A stretch of DNA of 64,000 nucleotides, taken from Planctomycetota bacterium. GTDB lineage: Bacteria > Planctomycetota > UBA8742 > UBA2392. The stretch is taken from positions 1-64,000 of the forward strand of contig JABARW010000021.1 in the NCBI GenBank assembly GCA_019186845.1, given 5' to 3'. Numbering within the stretch: position 1 is the first letter of the stretch; the number at the start of each line of letters is the position of its first letter. Positions 42,893 through 50,001 of the stretch are shown here, piece by piece. Both the position numbers and the translations under genes were made by a program. The notes under the pieces are model-generated. The model made no database searches and had not been told where the DNA came from. It saw only the letters and a list, made by a program, of their open reading frames with translations.

Positions 42893-44140
42893 ATGTCTCT
42901 CGATCTCGGTCCCAAACTGAAGTCCGCCTGCGACGATTCGCTGCACAAGGCCAAGATGGCCTGGAAAGCCGGCGATTCGGAGCAGGCCGCTCAGCACTTC
43001 GACCAGGCCAGCAAACTGATGCTGAAGTTTGCCGAGTACGCCAACAGCCGCGCCCAGGAGTATCAGCGCAAGCGCAAGGCCATCGAGTATCGCGAGTTTG
43101 CGGGCCGCCTGCGTGAGTTGCACAACGAGCAGGCCGTCGGCGCCAAGGCAGCGAAGCTGCCGGCGCCTCCCAGCAACGACGAGGATGTCGACTCCCGGCA
43201 GACCGAGCAGGCGGGTAACAAGAGCGAGCTGTCCAACGCCGTCAACTCGCTGATTCACGTTTCACCCGTAACATGGGAAGACATCGGCGGCCTGGAGCAA
43301 ACCAAGCGCGACATCAAGTACACGCTGGGTCTCTCGCTCGCCACGCCGCCCAAGGGCGTCAAGATCGCCACCTTTCGAAACATCATGTTCTACGGGCCGC
43401 CGGGCACGGGCAAAACGCTGATCGCCGCAGCCACCAGCAACGCCCTGAAGGTAACAAGCGATGGGCAGGCGTTGTTTTTCAACGTGAAGGTCAGCGGCGT
43501 GATGAGCAAGTATTTCGGTGAGAGTTCGAAGATCATCAGCGAGATATACGGTACTGCGCGCGACAACAGCCCAAGCGTGGTCTTTCTTGATGAGTTCGAA
43601 TCACTCACGGCCTCGCGCGGCTCTGACGAACAAAGCGGCGCAGAGCGAAGGATACTGAGCACCATCCTGAGCGAGCTTGACGGCCTGACCGAGAAGGGCC
43701 GCACCGACATTTTCGTGCTCACCATCGCGGCCACCAACCGCCCATGGGAAATCGACAACGCCGTGCTGTCGCGCTTTGAGAAGCAGATTCTGATTCCGCT
43801 GCCCGACCCGGTTACGCGCGAAGCCATCCTCCGGATCCAGACCGAGAAAAAGGGTTTCGTGCTGGAGTGCGAATTGGCCGAGCTCGTGAAGCTGACCGAG
43901 GGCTACTCAGGCCGCGAGATCGAGCGCCTTGTAAAGCAGGTTACTAGCACCATGATCAGCGAACTCAACGCCGATCTGCCCGATGTAATCGACAAAGGCC
44001 TGGCGCAAGCCAAGAGTTATCAGGTAAAGGTGCGCCCGCTGAATCTGCGCGATTTCCAGGTCGCTGCCGAAGGCATCCGCCCGGTCACCTCGCCCGAAGA
44101 AGCCGCGCGCTATCTCGATTGGCGGCAGGACCAGGATTGA
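42893..44140 (+). CDS. Vps4-like MIT-AAA ATPase
   Basis: 415 residues from ATG 42893; GTG 42827, overlapping the previous gene, is an alternative start. Residues 8-78 match an MIT domain (AKMAWKAGDSEQAAQHFDQA, third helix ending REFAGRLREL). After a linker, the AAA domain begins at VTWEDIGGLEQTK. Walker A GPPGTGKT is at 168-175, the aromatic pore loop SKYFGES at 205-211, Walker B VVFLDEFES at 229-237, sensor 1 ATNRPWEID at 280-288, and SRFEKQILIPLPDP carries the arginine-finger candidate R294. The last segment closely matches Vps4 (ATN-PW, RFEK-IPLP-P). The beta domain inserted in eukaryotic Vps4 is missing; after the small helical domain the chain passes directly to a C-terminal helix (LNLRDFQVAAEGI). 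Predicted to unfold the ESCRT-III-like proteins encoded around it. Confidence 0.88.
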   Translation: MSLDLGPKLKSACDDSLHKAKMAWKAGDSEQAAQHFDQASKLMLKFAEYANSRAQEYQRKRKAIEYREFAGRLRELHNEQAVGAKAAKLPAPPSNDEDVDSRQTEQAGNKSELSNAVNSLIHVSPVTWEDIGGLEQTKRDIKYTLGLSLATPPKGVKIATFRNIMFYGPPGTGKTLIAAATSNALKVTSDGQALFFNVKVSGVMSKYFGESSKIISEIYGTARDNSPSVVFLDEFESLTASRGSDEQSGAERRILSTILSELDGLTEKGRTDIFVLTIAATNRPWEIDNAVLSRFEKQILIPLPDPVTREAILRIQTEKKGFVLECELAELVKLTEGYSGREIERLVKQVTSTMISELNADLPDVIDKGLAQAKSYQVKVRPLNLRDFQVAAEGIRPVTSPEEAARYLDWRQDQD

Positions 44141-44149
44141 CCGGAGTGA

Positions 44150-44168
44150 CATCGGCCTCCGGCCGATG
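44150..44168. repeat. Mini-palindrome 1
   Basis: CATCGGCC-TCC-GGCCGATG, an exact 8-bp inverted repeat ten bases after the Vps4-like stop. It shares its design with the palindromes at 44211 and 44741. Confidence 0.8.
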
Positions 44169-44210
44169 TTCGCCGGGCTGCGCGCGCCACGAGTCGCGCC
44201 TTGCGCGACA

Positions 44211-44229
44211 CATTGGCCAGAGGCCAATG
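44211..44229. repeat. Mini-palindrome 2
   Basis: CATTGGCC-AGA-GGCCAATG, an exact 8-bp inverted repeat with the same GGCC core and loop length as the one at 44150. Confidence 0.8.
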
Positions 44230-44244
44230 CCACAAGCGTGCACC

Positions 44245-44279
44245 CAATCGACAATCGTCAATCGACAATCGACAATCGC
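44245..44279. repeat. Five tandem CAATCGN heptamers
   Basis: Heptamers CAATCGA, CAATCGT, CAATCGA, CAATCGA and CAATCGC follow without gaps, ending four bases before the ATG of the zinc-ribbon gene. They occupy the position where a ribosome-binding site would be, and copy number could change by slippage. Confidence 0.85.
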
Positions 44280-44282
44280 CGC

Positions 44283-44735
44283 ATGGTAGATCATGAGCGC
44301 CAACTGATTCGCCTCGCCAAGAAGCACCTGACGCGCTGCCCCTATTGCGCAAAGGACTACAGCGAGATCCCCCACCCCAAGCTCAAACAGTTCCGCTGCC
44401 TGGGGTGCTCGGCGTTCATTTCAAACGAGATGATGGTCGAGGACCTCGACGACGAAGTCTTTGACCGCGACACGCAGAATGTTTGTTCAAACTGCGGCTA
44501 CCACTGGCCCGAAGACCTGCTGCCGCCCGCGAAATGCCCCGGCTGCTCCCAGGAAAACGCCCTGGCGGACCTCATCACTGAGCGCGACTTCGCCGCCCAT
44601 CACGCCAATTTTACTGTGACGGGTCCCATCCCCAACCAAACCGGCACCAACGCGCGCGGCTGCATGCTCCTGGCTGCCGTGCTGATCTTGCTGCTAATGT
44701 TCCAGGGCCTGATTTTCAAGGGCTGTTTGGGTTGA
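44283..44735 (+). CDS. Double zinc-ribbon protein with C-terminal membrane anchor
   Basis: 150 residues. CxxC pairs at C19/C22, C39/C42, C68/C71 and C85/C88 suggest two zinc ribbons. Residues 127-147 (CMLLAAVLILLLMFQGLIF) form a C-terminal hydrophobic anchor, placing the ribbons in the cytoplasm. There is no Shine-Dalgarno motif; the upstream region is the heptamer repeat. Because it lies inside the ESCRT-like operon, it is a candidate membrane receptor or recruitment factor. Zinc-ribbon assignment is by cysteine spacing only. Confidence 0.75.
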   Translation: MVDHERQLIRLAKKHLTRCPYCAKDYSEIPHPKLKQFRCLGCSAFISNEMMVEDLDDEVFDRDTQNVCSNCGYHWPEDLLPPAKCPGCSQENALADLITERDFAAHHANFTVTGPIPNQTGTNARGCMLLAAVLILLLMFQGLIFKGCLG

Positions 44736-44740
44736 ACCGA

Positions 44741-44759
44741 CACTGGCCACAGGCCATGG
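44741..44759. repeat. Mini-palindrome 3 (imperfect)
   Basis: CACTGGCC-ACA-GGCCATGG, with a perfect inner TGGCC/GGCCA. It matches the layout of the palindromes at 44150 and 44211 and lies just after the zinc-ribbon stop. Confidence 0.6.
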
Positions 44760-44865
44760 GCTCGCGCAGACGCCGCAGCCCGGCATTGGCCACATACCGA
44801 AATCCGGAATCCGATGACAGTAGCTGCCGGCTTCCTGCAATAATGAGCGTCCGAGGTGCATCGCC

Positions 44866-45474
44866 ATGGGGATATTCAAATCCAAAGAAGAACGTCGCCT
44901 GCAGCGCGACATGGAAATCAAGAAGGGCATCCAGCGCATCAAGCGCCAGCTCACCGATTTGGGCCGCAACGAAGAGGAGTGGCTTGAAAAAGCTAGGCGA
45001 GCCCAGCGCATGGGCGCCAACGACCAGCTCGCGTTCATTCGCAAATCGCTAAAGGCCACAGCCACGCAGCGCCGCGCCATAGAGCGGCAGCTGCTGACGA
45101 TCGAAGCCGCGTTCCAGATGAAGAACCAGGCGGAGAGTTACGCCACGTTTGCCGAGAGCATGGGTGTCGTGGCCAAGAGCATCAACGACGTCTACAAGAA
45201 CACTGACCTCGAGAAAACGCAGCGCAACTTCGAGCATGCCATGATGCAGGCGGAGACTATGAGCCAGCGCATGGATTTGTTCCTGGACATGAGCAAGGAC
45301 ACGCTCTTCTCAGGCGAGACGGCCAGCGGCGAGCAGCTGGTCAGCGACGAAGAAATCGACCAAATGATCGGCATCTCCAGCACGGAGCGCAAAAAGAAGA
45401 CGCGCGAAGAGCTCGACAAAGAAATCGCCAAAGAACTCGGCGAAATGGGCGCCGACGAAGAAAAGGCGAAGTAA
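44866..45474 (+). CDS. ESCRT-III (Snf7/CHMP)-like protein 3
   Basis: 202 residues, the most CHMP2-like of the three. It starts MGIFKSKEERRLQRDMEIKK and forms a basic hairpin to residue 85, with its turn at RAQRMGANDQLAFIRK. Residues 88-112 form a helix with AESMGVVAKSINDVYK, comparable to the repeated MAxxMKGVxKAM of CHMP2. Residues 114-147 (TDLEKTQRNFEHAMMQAETM) match the helix-5 region. The acidic DEEIDQMI segment and the tail EELDKEIAKELGEM (L183, I187, L191) complete the layout as a MIM1-like end. It closes the operon; a weak ATGACA/AATAAT pair upstream might add a promoter. Confidence 0.8.
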   Translation: MGIFKSKEERRLQRDMEIKKGIQRIKRQLTDLGRNEEEWLEKARRAQRMGANDQLAFIRKSLKATATQRRAIERQLLTIEAAFQMKNQAESYATFAESMGVVAKSINDVYKNTDLEKTQRNFEHAMMQAETMSQRMDLFLDMSKDTLFSGETASGEQLVSDEEIDQMIGISSTERKKKTREELDKEIAKELGEMGADEEKAK

Positions 45475-45478
45475 GTGG

Positions 45479-45521
45479 CGCAGCCATCTTGGCTGCGGGC
45501 GAACGGGCATCCTGCCCGTTC
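45479..45521. terminator. Two adjacent hairpins closing the ESCRT-like operon
   Basis: CGCAGCCA (45479) pairs with TGGCTGCG (45490), and GAACGGGCA (45501-45509) pairs with TGCCCGTTC (45513-45521). They lie between the convergent ESCRT-III-like gene 3 and murD. Confidence 0.65.
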
Positions 45522-45544
45522 GTGTTCTTGCCGGCGAGACGCCG

Positions 45545-47134
45545 TCAAGCCCGCAGGCGGGACGCCTGCGCCACCAGCGCTTTGAAATGCTTGCCGCGCT
45601 CTTCGAAGTTGGCGAACTTCTTGCCCGGGGCGTACTCGTAGAAACTCGTGCTCGCGGGCGACATGAGCAGGACATCGCCGGGCGCAAGCGCCTTGAAAGC
45701 GCGCTCGCAGGCTTCGTCAAACGTGGCGCACTCATTCAGGGGCGCAGCATGCTGCACCCCTACTGCTGACGCGATCGCGGCTTTGAGGACGGGCGCGGTT
45801 GTTCCTTGCAAGTAGACGGCCTTGATGCCGCCATGCGTCGCGATGCGTTTGCCCAGCTCCGTGTAATCAATGTTCTTGGTGCCGCCACCCAGGATCAGGT
45901 GGATGCCCTTGTCGAAGGCACTCAGCGCGGCCAGCGTGGCTGCGGGGTCCGTTGCGATGCTGTCGTTGTAGACTCGCGCGCCATTTACTTCACCACAGGG
46001 CTCCAGCCGATGCTCCACACCCCGAAAAGTGCGCATGGCCCTGCTGACATTGCCCAGATCTTCGGGGTCCAATACCCGGCTCACGAGCGCGGCGGCTGCC
46101 ACGGCATTTGCCCAGTTAAACTCGCCCGGCAGGCGCAAGTCAGCCCGTTGCGCCACCTGAATGATCGAAGGTGAAGTGTTCCCCTCCTGCGGCTCAACAC
46201 AAAGCTTCAGCTGACCGCGCACTCCCGACGCAACTACCTGCCCATCTCGCCGACCGAGACGCAACTTCCCCGCCGGCAGCTTCAGGGAAAACAGTCTCAC
46301 GTGCTCCGGCACGTCGCCAAACATTCTGGTTGTTTCACCATCGTCGGCATTGAGCAGCGCCTGGCAGCCCCCATAGCGAAAGATCGCCTGCTTTGCCCAG
46401 GAGTACTCTGCAAAATCGCGGTGCCAGTCCAGGTGATTGGGAGTGATGTTCGTGATCAGGGAGTAGTCGCAGGACTTGCAGATACGGTGCCAATCCATCA
46501 GTTGAAAGCTGCTCAGCTCCAGCACAACAATGTCGCGGGACCTGATTTCGTCGAGCCGGTTTATGAGGGGCGTGCCCAGATTGCCGCCCAGCCAGACGTT
46601 TGGCGGCTGCTCAGGAGGCTCAACGCAATCCGGAACGTCGCTTGAAGGAATGGGATCAGCCCATTGCGTCCAGAGTGAAGCCTGCCCGGGCGCGTAAGAC
46701 CAGCGCAGCATCTCATAGGTAAGCGTGGTCGTCGTAGTCTTGCCGTTGCTTCCCGTAATGCCGACGGTTTTCGCCGGGCAGGCTTCGATGAAGAGCGACA
46801 TCTCCTGCGTGACTTCAGCCCCAGCCTCACGCGCGGCTACCAGGAACCTGTTATCCGGGCGCACGGCAGGGGAGTGGATCACGACTTGCGCTCGCGCGAA
46901 ATCGGCTTCGCGGTGTTCGCCCAGTCGCAGCGTGACGGGAATGTAGCTGATGGCTTCGAGGCTGGGCGCAAGCGTTTTTTCGTCGCGCAAATCGGTCACA
47001 AGGATTTCGCTGGCCCCCCACCGGTGCAGAAACTTTACGGCCTCCACGCCGCCCTGCCACAGGCCCAGGCCCATGACCAGTGCGCGCTTGCCTTTGAAGC
47101 GGGCGAACTTCTCTGCGATTGCGGGGTTTGCCAT
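45545..47134 (-). CDS. murD: UDP-N-acetylmuramoylalanine--D-glutamate ligase
   Basis: Adds D-glutamate to UDP-MurNAc-L-Ala with ATP in the cytoplasm, so the organism makes peptidoglycan precursors. 529 residues, longer than the usual 440-460, with an insertion near residues 150-180 (WADPIPSSDVPDCVE). The N-terminal nucleotide fold is MGLGLWQGGVEAV; the Mur ligase P-loop GSNGKTTT is at 128-135. GVEHRLEPCGEVNGARVYNDS and the ATDPAATLAAL element of MurD follow. It lies nine bases after the PEGA lipoprotein gene and away from any dcw cluster. Confidence 0.95.
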   Translation of the reverse strand: MANPAIAEKFARFKGKRALVMGLGLWQGGVEAVKFLHRWGASEILVTDLRDEKTLAPSLEAISYIPVTLRLGEHREADFARAQVVIHSPAVRPDNRFLVAAREAGAEVTQEMSLFIEACPAKTVGITGSNGKTTTTTLTYEMLRWSYAPGQASLWTQWADPIPSSDVPDCVEPPEQPPNVWLGGNLGTPLINRLDEIRSRDIVVLELSSFQLMDWHRICKSCDYSLITNITPNHLDWHRDFAEYSWAKQAIFRYGGCQALLNADDGETTRMFGDVPEHVRLFSLKLPAGKLRLGRRDGQVVASGVRGQLKLCVEPQEGNTSPSIIQVAQRADLRLPGEFNWANAVAAAALVSRVLDPEDLGNVSRAMRTFRGVEHRLEPCGEVNGARVYNDSIATDPAATLAALSAFDKGIHLILGGGTKNIDYTELGKRIATHGGIKAVYLQGTTAPVLKAAIASAVGVQHAAPLNECATFDEACERAFKALAPGDVLLMSPASTSFYEYAPGKKFANFEERGKHFKALVAQASRLRA

Positions 47135-47143
47135 GGTGGCTGC

Positions 47144-47608
47144 TCAGCGTCGCCAGCTTCCCTTGCTGGCAGCAAACTCGAAGCGTTCCGCCAACGTTGT
47201 TTCCTCGCGGAAGTCCGCGGCCCGCTTGCGCAATTCCTCAACATCGCCGGGTTCCGCCTTTACGAGCTTCTGGCTGATCTCGTGCCTGTCGACAATTTTC
47301 CAGGGCGCCAGAACCTCTGCGAAGAAGTCGATGGGCGGATACTCGTACCAGGGCGTGACCAGTTCGATCTCCCCGCTGGCCGTGCGATATCCCGGCTTGC
47401 GCAGCGTCCACTCCCGCCGACCGTAATAGGAGAAATTGACATAAAAGGGGCCGTCCGGGTGCTGCTCGGGGCGCGTTTGCCCCACCAGCTCGCCGTCGAT
47501 GTAAACGTCAGCGCCGGGGGGATCACTGCGGACGTATATGCGGCGCTCCACGCATCCCGTGCACAGGAGCAGGCAAAGGCAAAGCAGACTGACGGTTCGC
47601 CGCAACAT
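47144..47608 (-). CDS. PEGA-domain lipoprotein
   Basis: 154 residues with lipobox CTGC. Residues 22-75 form a PEGA domain (VRSDPPGADVYIDGELVGQT), a small beta-fold used in surface and envelope proteins. A WYEYPPIDFFAEVLAPW segment and a helical tail follow. It precedes murD with nine bases between, suggesting co-transcription and an envelope role. Confidence 0.85.
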   Translation of the reverse strand: MLRRTVSLLCLCLLLCTGCVERRIYVRSDPPGADVYIDGELVGQTRPEQHPDGPFYVNFSYYGRREWTLRKPGYRTASGEIELVTPWYEYPPIDFFAEVLAPWKIVDRHEISQKLVKAEPGDVEELRKRAADFREETTLAERFEFAASKGSWRR

Positions 47609-47693
47609 GGCGGCATGCTAGCAAGGTGCTTGGCCGGACCACCCGATTTCCGGCGTCCCGCCCCGGCCTCTATGAAACCCCTCGAATTGCCAA

Positions 47694-47721
47694 TTGAGAA
47701 CCGCCCGCGCGCTGCTATGTT
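47694..47721 (+). promoter_or_regulatory. Sigma70-like promoter of the Usp gene
   Basis: TTGAGA (47694-47699) and TATGTT (47716-47721) are separated by 16 bases, 35 bases before the start codon. Confidence 0.5.
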
Positions 47722-47755
47722 TGCGGCCTGACCGCGCCGCAACGGAGACCCTGCC

Positions 47756-48817
47756 ATGATGAACAAATTCAAGCGAATCGTCTTCCCCACCGACTTCGGC
47801 GAGACCGCCCAGAGCGCCTTGCGCGTGGCCAGCGCCATGGCCGCCTACTACCGCGCGCAGCTCGACATCGTCTCCGTCGTGGACAGCACGGTCTATGCCT
47901 ATGCGGGCTACCCCTTCGCCACCCTGGCCGCCGACCTGATGAAGAGCGCCGAGGAGCAGCTCAACAAGCTCAAGCTGCCGGAGGAGGCCAAGGGCGTCGA
48001 GGTCAAGCGCTTCGTGCTCTCCGGCAACGCCGCACACGAAATCGCGGATCACGCCCAGCGCCACAGTGCCGACTTGATCTGCATGTCCACCCACGCGCGC
48101 GGGGCCATTGGTCGTTTCTTCCTCGGCAGCGTGGCAGACAAGGTTTTGCACATCGCGCCCTGTCCCGTGCTGGTACTGCGCAAGCCCGAGGGCATCGCAA
48201 AGGCCCACGCCACCGCGGCCAGGAAGGATGAAAAGCCCTTCCGCAAGATCCTGTTCCCCACCGACTTCTCGCCCACGGCCAACCTGGCCCTGCGGCGCGC
48301 CATTGCCCTTACCGAAGATTACGACGCCGAACTCGTCGTGCTGCATATCGTGGATGACTCGCTGATCAGCACTCACGTCGAGAGCGAGCGCGACATCATC
48401 CTGAAAGGATTGCGCGAGCACGCCCTGGCTGAAATGAAGGCCGGCCTGCCCACGGATCTGGTCGAGAACTTCCATACCGTTGGCGTAGTCAAGCGCGGCG
48501 ACCCCACCAAGGTCATCCCGGCCTACGCCGAGTCGAACCATTGCGATCTGATCGTCATGGGCAGCCACGGTCGCACAGGTCTTGGCCGCGTCCTGCTGGG
48601 CAGCGTGGCGGACAAAGTCGTGCGCAACGCCAAGTGCCCGGTATTCATTGAGCGCGCGAAACAATCCATCGAGATGCAGAGCGAAATGGCGAAGAAGGCA
48701 CAGAAACTCGGTGCGAAGATACTTGCCAAGGGCCAGGGAGTGCTTAAGGGCGCCGCCGCCGGAAGCTCCGGCCGCAATGACGCAATCAAGCCCATGCGTT
48801 CAGGACCTCGCACCTGA
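47756..48817 (+). CDS. Tandem universal stress protein
   Basis: 353 residues containing two UspA domains (about 5-145 and 160-305). Each starts with RIVFPTDFGETAQ or KILFPTDFSPTA and ends with the ATP-binding loop, ARGAIGRFFLGSVADKV and HGRTGLGRVLLGSVADKV, followed by CPVLVLR or CPVFIE. A basic, glycine-rich tail of about 45 residues follows. Nucleotide-binding stress protein; stands alone with its own promoter and terminator. Confidence 0.95.
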   Translation: MMNKFKRIVFPTDFGETAQSALRVASAMAAYYRAQLDIVSVVDSTVYAYAGYPFATLAADLMKSAEEQLNKLKLPEEAKGVEVKRFVLSGNAAHEIADHAQRHSADLICMSTHARGAIGRFFLGSVADKVLHIAPCPVLVLRKPEGIAKAHATAARKDEKPFRKILFPTDFSPTANLALRRAIALTEDYDAELVVLHIVDDSLISTHVESERDIILKGLREHALAEMKAGLPTDLVENFHTVGVVKRGDPTKVIPAYAESNHCDLIVMGSHGRTGLGRVLLGSVADKVVRNAKCPVFIERAKQSIEMQSEMAKKAQKLGAKILAKGQGVLKGAAAGSSGRNDAIKPMRSGPRT

Positions 48818-48839
48818 CGCTAGTCAAAGTTACAAGGAA

Positions 48840-48864
48840 AAGGGACGCGCCAGGCGCGTCCCTT
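48840..48864. terminator. Bidirectional terminator hairpin
   Basis: AAGGGACGCG and CGCGTCCCTT form a perfect stem with a small loop and T/A flanks, between the convergent Usp and thioredoxin genes. Confidence 0.8.
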
Positions 48865-48888
48865 GTTCTTTCGCAGTCACCGTCAGTG

Positions 48889-49872
48889 CTACTTCTCGTC
48901 CTTCTCAAGATGTTCCAGCAGTTCCTTGGCCTGCTTGACCCAATCATGATCCGCGGGCCCGGCCTCAATCACGGCCTTGGTTTCCTTGATGGCCCCTGCC
49001 TTGTCGCCGGACTGGAACAACAGGTAGGCGGCATAGACACGGTACTCGATGGCCTTGGCATGCTTGGGAAACGCGGCCACGCAGGTCAACAGCACTTCGC
49101 GGGCTTCCTTGTACTCTTCCTTCTGCCAGTGACCCATCATCACGCCATGTACGGACTCCATGGCCCGCTCATCTTTGGCCTCAAGAAACACCTTCGTCAG
49201 CTCCTTGCACAACTCGACGCCGCGCTCGCTGTCGAGCTCGCCCTTGAACAGCGCATCGGCAAGCTTGAGCTTCACATCGTTGACGCGCTTGTCGTCCTTG
49301 GCAAGGCCGGCCAGAACCGTGTCAAGCAGCTTGGCCGCGTCGGCGTGACGGGAGAGTTTGGCGTAGGTGTCCGCCAGCTTGAGGGAGAGGTCGACGTTCT
49401 TGGAGTCCTTGGCCAGCTCCGCTTCCAGCTTCTCGACATCCTTCAGCGCGGTCGAGATGTCGTCGAACCACTTCAGGGCCTCTTCGGCCGTAGAAAACGG
49501 AGCGCCCACCTGTGTGATGAGGGCCTTCTCCTTGGCGTCAGCGATGACCAGCGTCGGCATGGCCGATACGCCGTACTTCTTGGGCGTAGCCTGATCCTTG
49601 TCCACGTCGATCAAAATGGCTACGAAGTCTTTCGCGATGCGCTCTCCGAGCGCCTTGTCCGGCCACACGTTCTTGGCCAGCCGCTTGCAGGGACCTCACC
49701 ACTCCGCCGTGAACTCGATGAACATCAGCTTGTTGGACTTGGCAGCCGCCTCGAGACCCTTCTTGTAGTCGGTCTCCCATTTGACTCCCCCGGCACTGTC
49801 GCCGGCAAGGAGCGGGGCGCAGCAAAGCACCACAAGCAGGGCCGCCAGGCCCGCCGTAACCGCATTGCGCAT
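48889..49872 (-). CDS. Secreted selenocysteine-type thioredoxin with TPR region
   Basis: 327 codons from ATG 49872 (AGGAG seven bases upstream) with an in-frame TGA at 49696-49698, codon 59. The surrounding product reads FIEFTAEW-TGA-GPCKRLAKN. The TGA therefore replaces the first Cys of the canonical thioredoxin WCGPCK motif, and the frame stays open on both sides with full homology (AILIDVDKDQATPKKYGVSA, then cis-Pro PTLVI). Residues 1-23 form a signal peptide. Residues 150-325 are helical TPR-like repeats. A hairpin with a G in its apical loop lies 22 bases after the TGA. Selenocysteine insertion is the best explanation; a nonsense mutation or a C-to-A sequencing error is the alternative. 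No sel genes are in the window. Confidence 0.78.
49659..49680 (-). promoter_or_regulatory. SECIS-like hairpin downstream of the in-frame TGA
   Basis: On the minus strand CTGGCCA (49680-49674) pairs with TGGCCGG (49665-49659) around the loop AGAACGTG. One pair is U-G. The loop begins 22 bases after the TGA and has G as its second base. Both features agree with the published bacterial SECIS pattern (loop 16-37 bases from UGA, G in the first two loop positions). Confidence 0.55.
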
Positions 49873-50001
49873 GCAGCATCTCCTGAAAAGTGAACGGCCC
49901 GCAGCCCCTGCTGCGGACCCTCTGTTCATACGAAATTGAACGGTTCGGGCGCAGGTTTTTCTGATAAAGGCACGGCACCCACAGGGCCCCGTTGCGCCGC
50001 G

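Noticed and set aside
40163-45474. The three small coiled-coil proteins as ordinary PspA/Vipp1 homologues
   Set aside because: They lack the PspA N-terminal and EDP-type motifs and instead show CHMP-like hairpin turns, acidic C-termini and MIM1-like tails, together with a Vps4-type partner.
48889-49872. Thioredoxin gene as a simple pseudogene or frameshift
   Set aside because: The frame is unbroken apart from one TGA placed exactly at the catalytic Cys, with intact sequence on both sides and a SECIS-like hairpin. A sequencing error remains possible.
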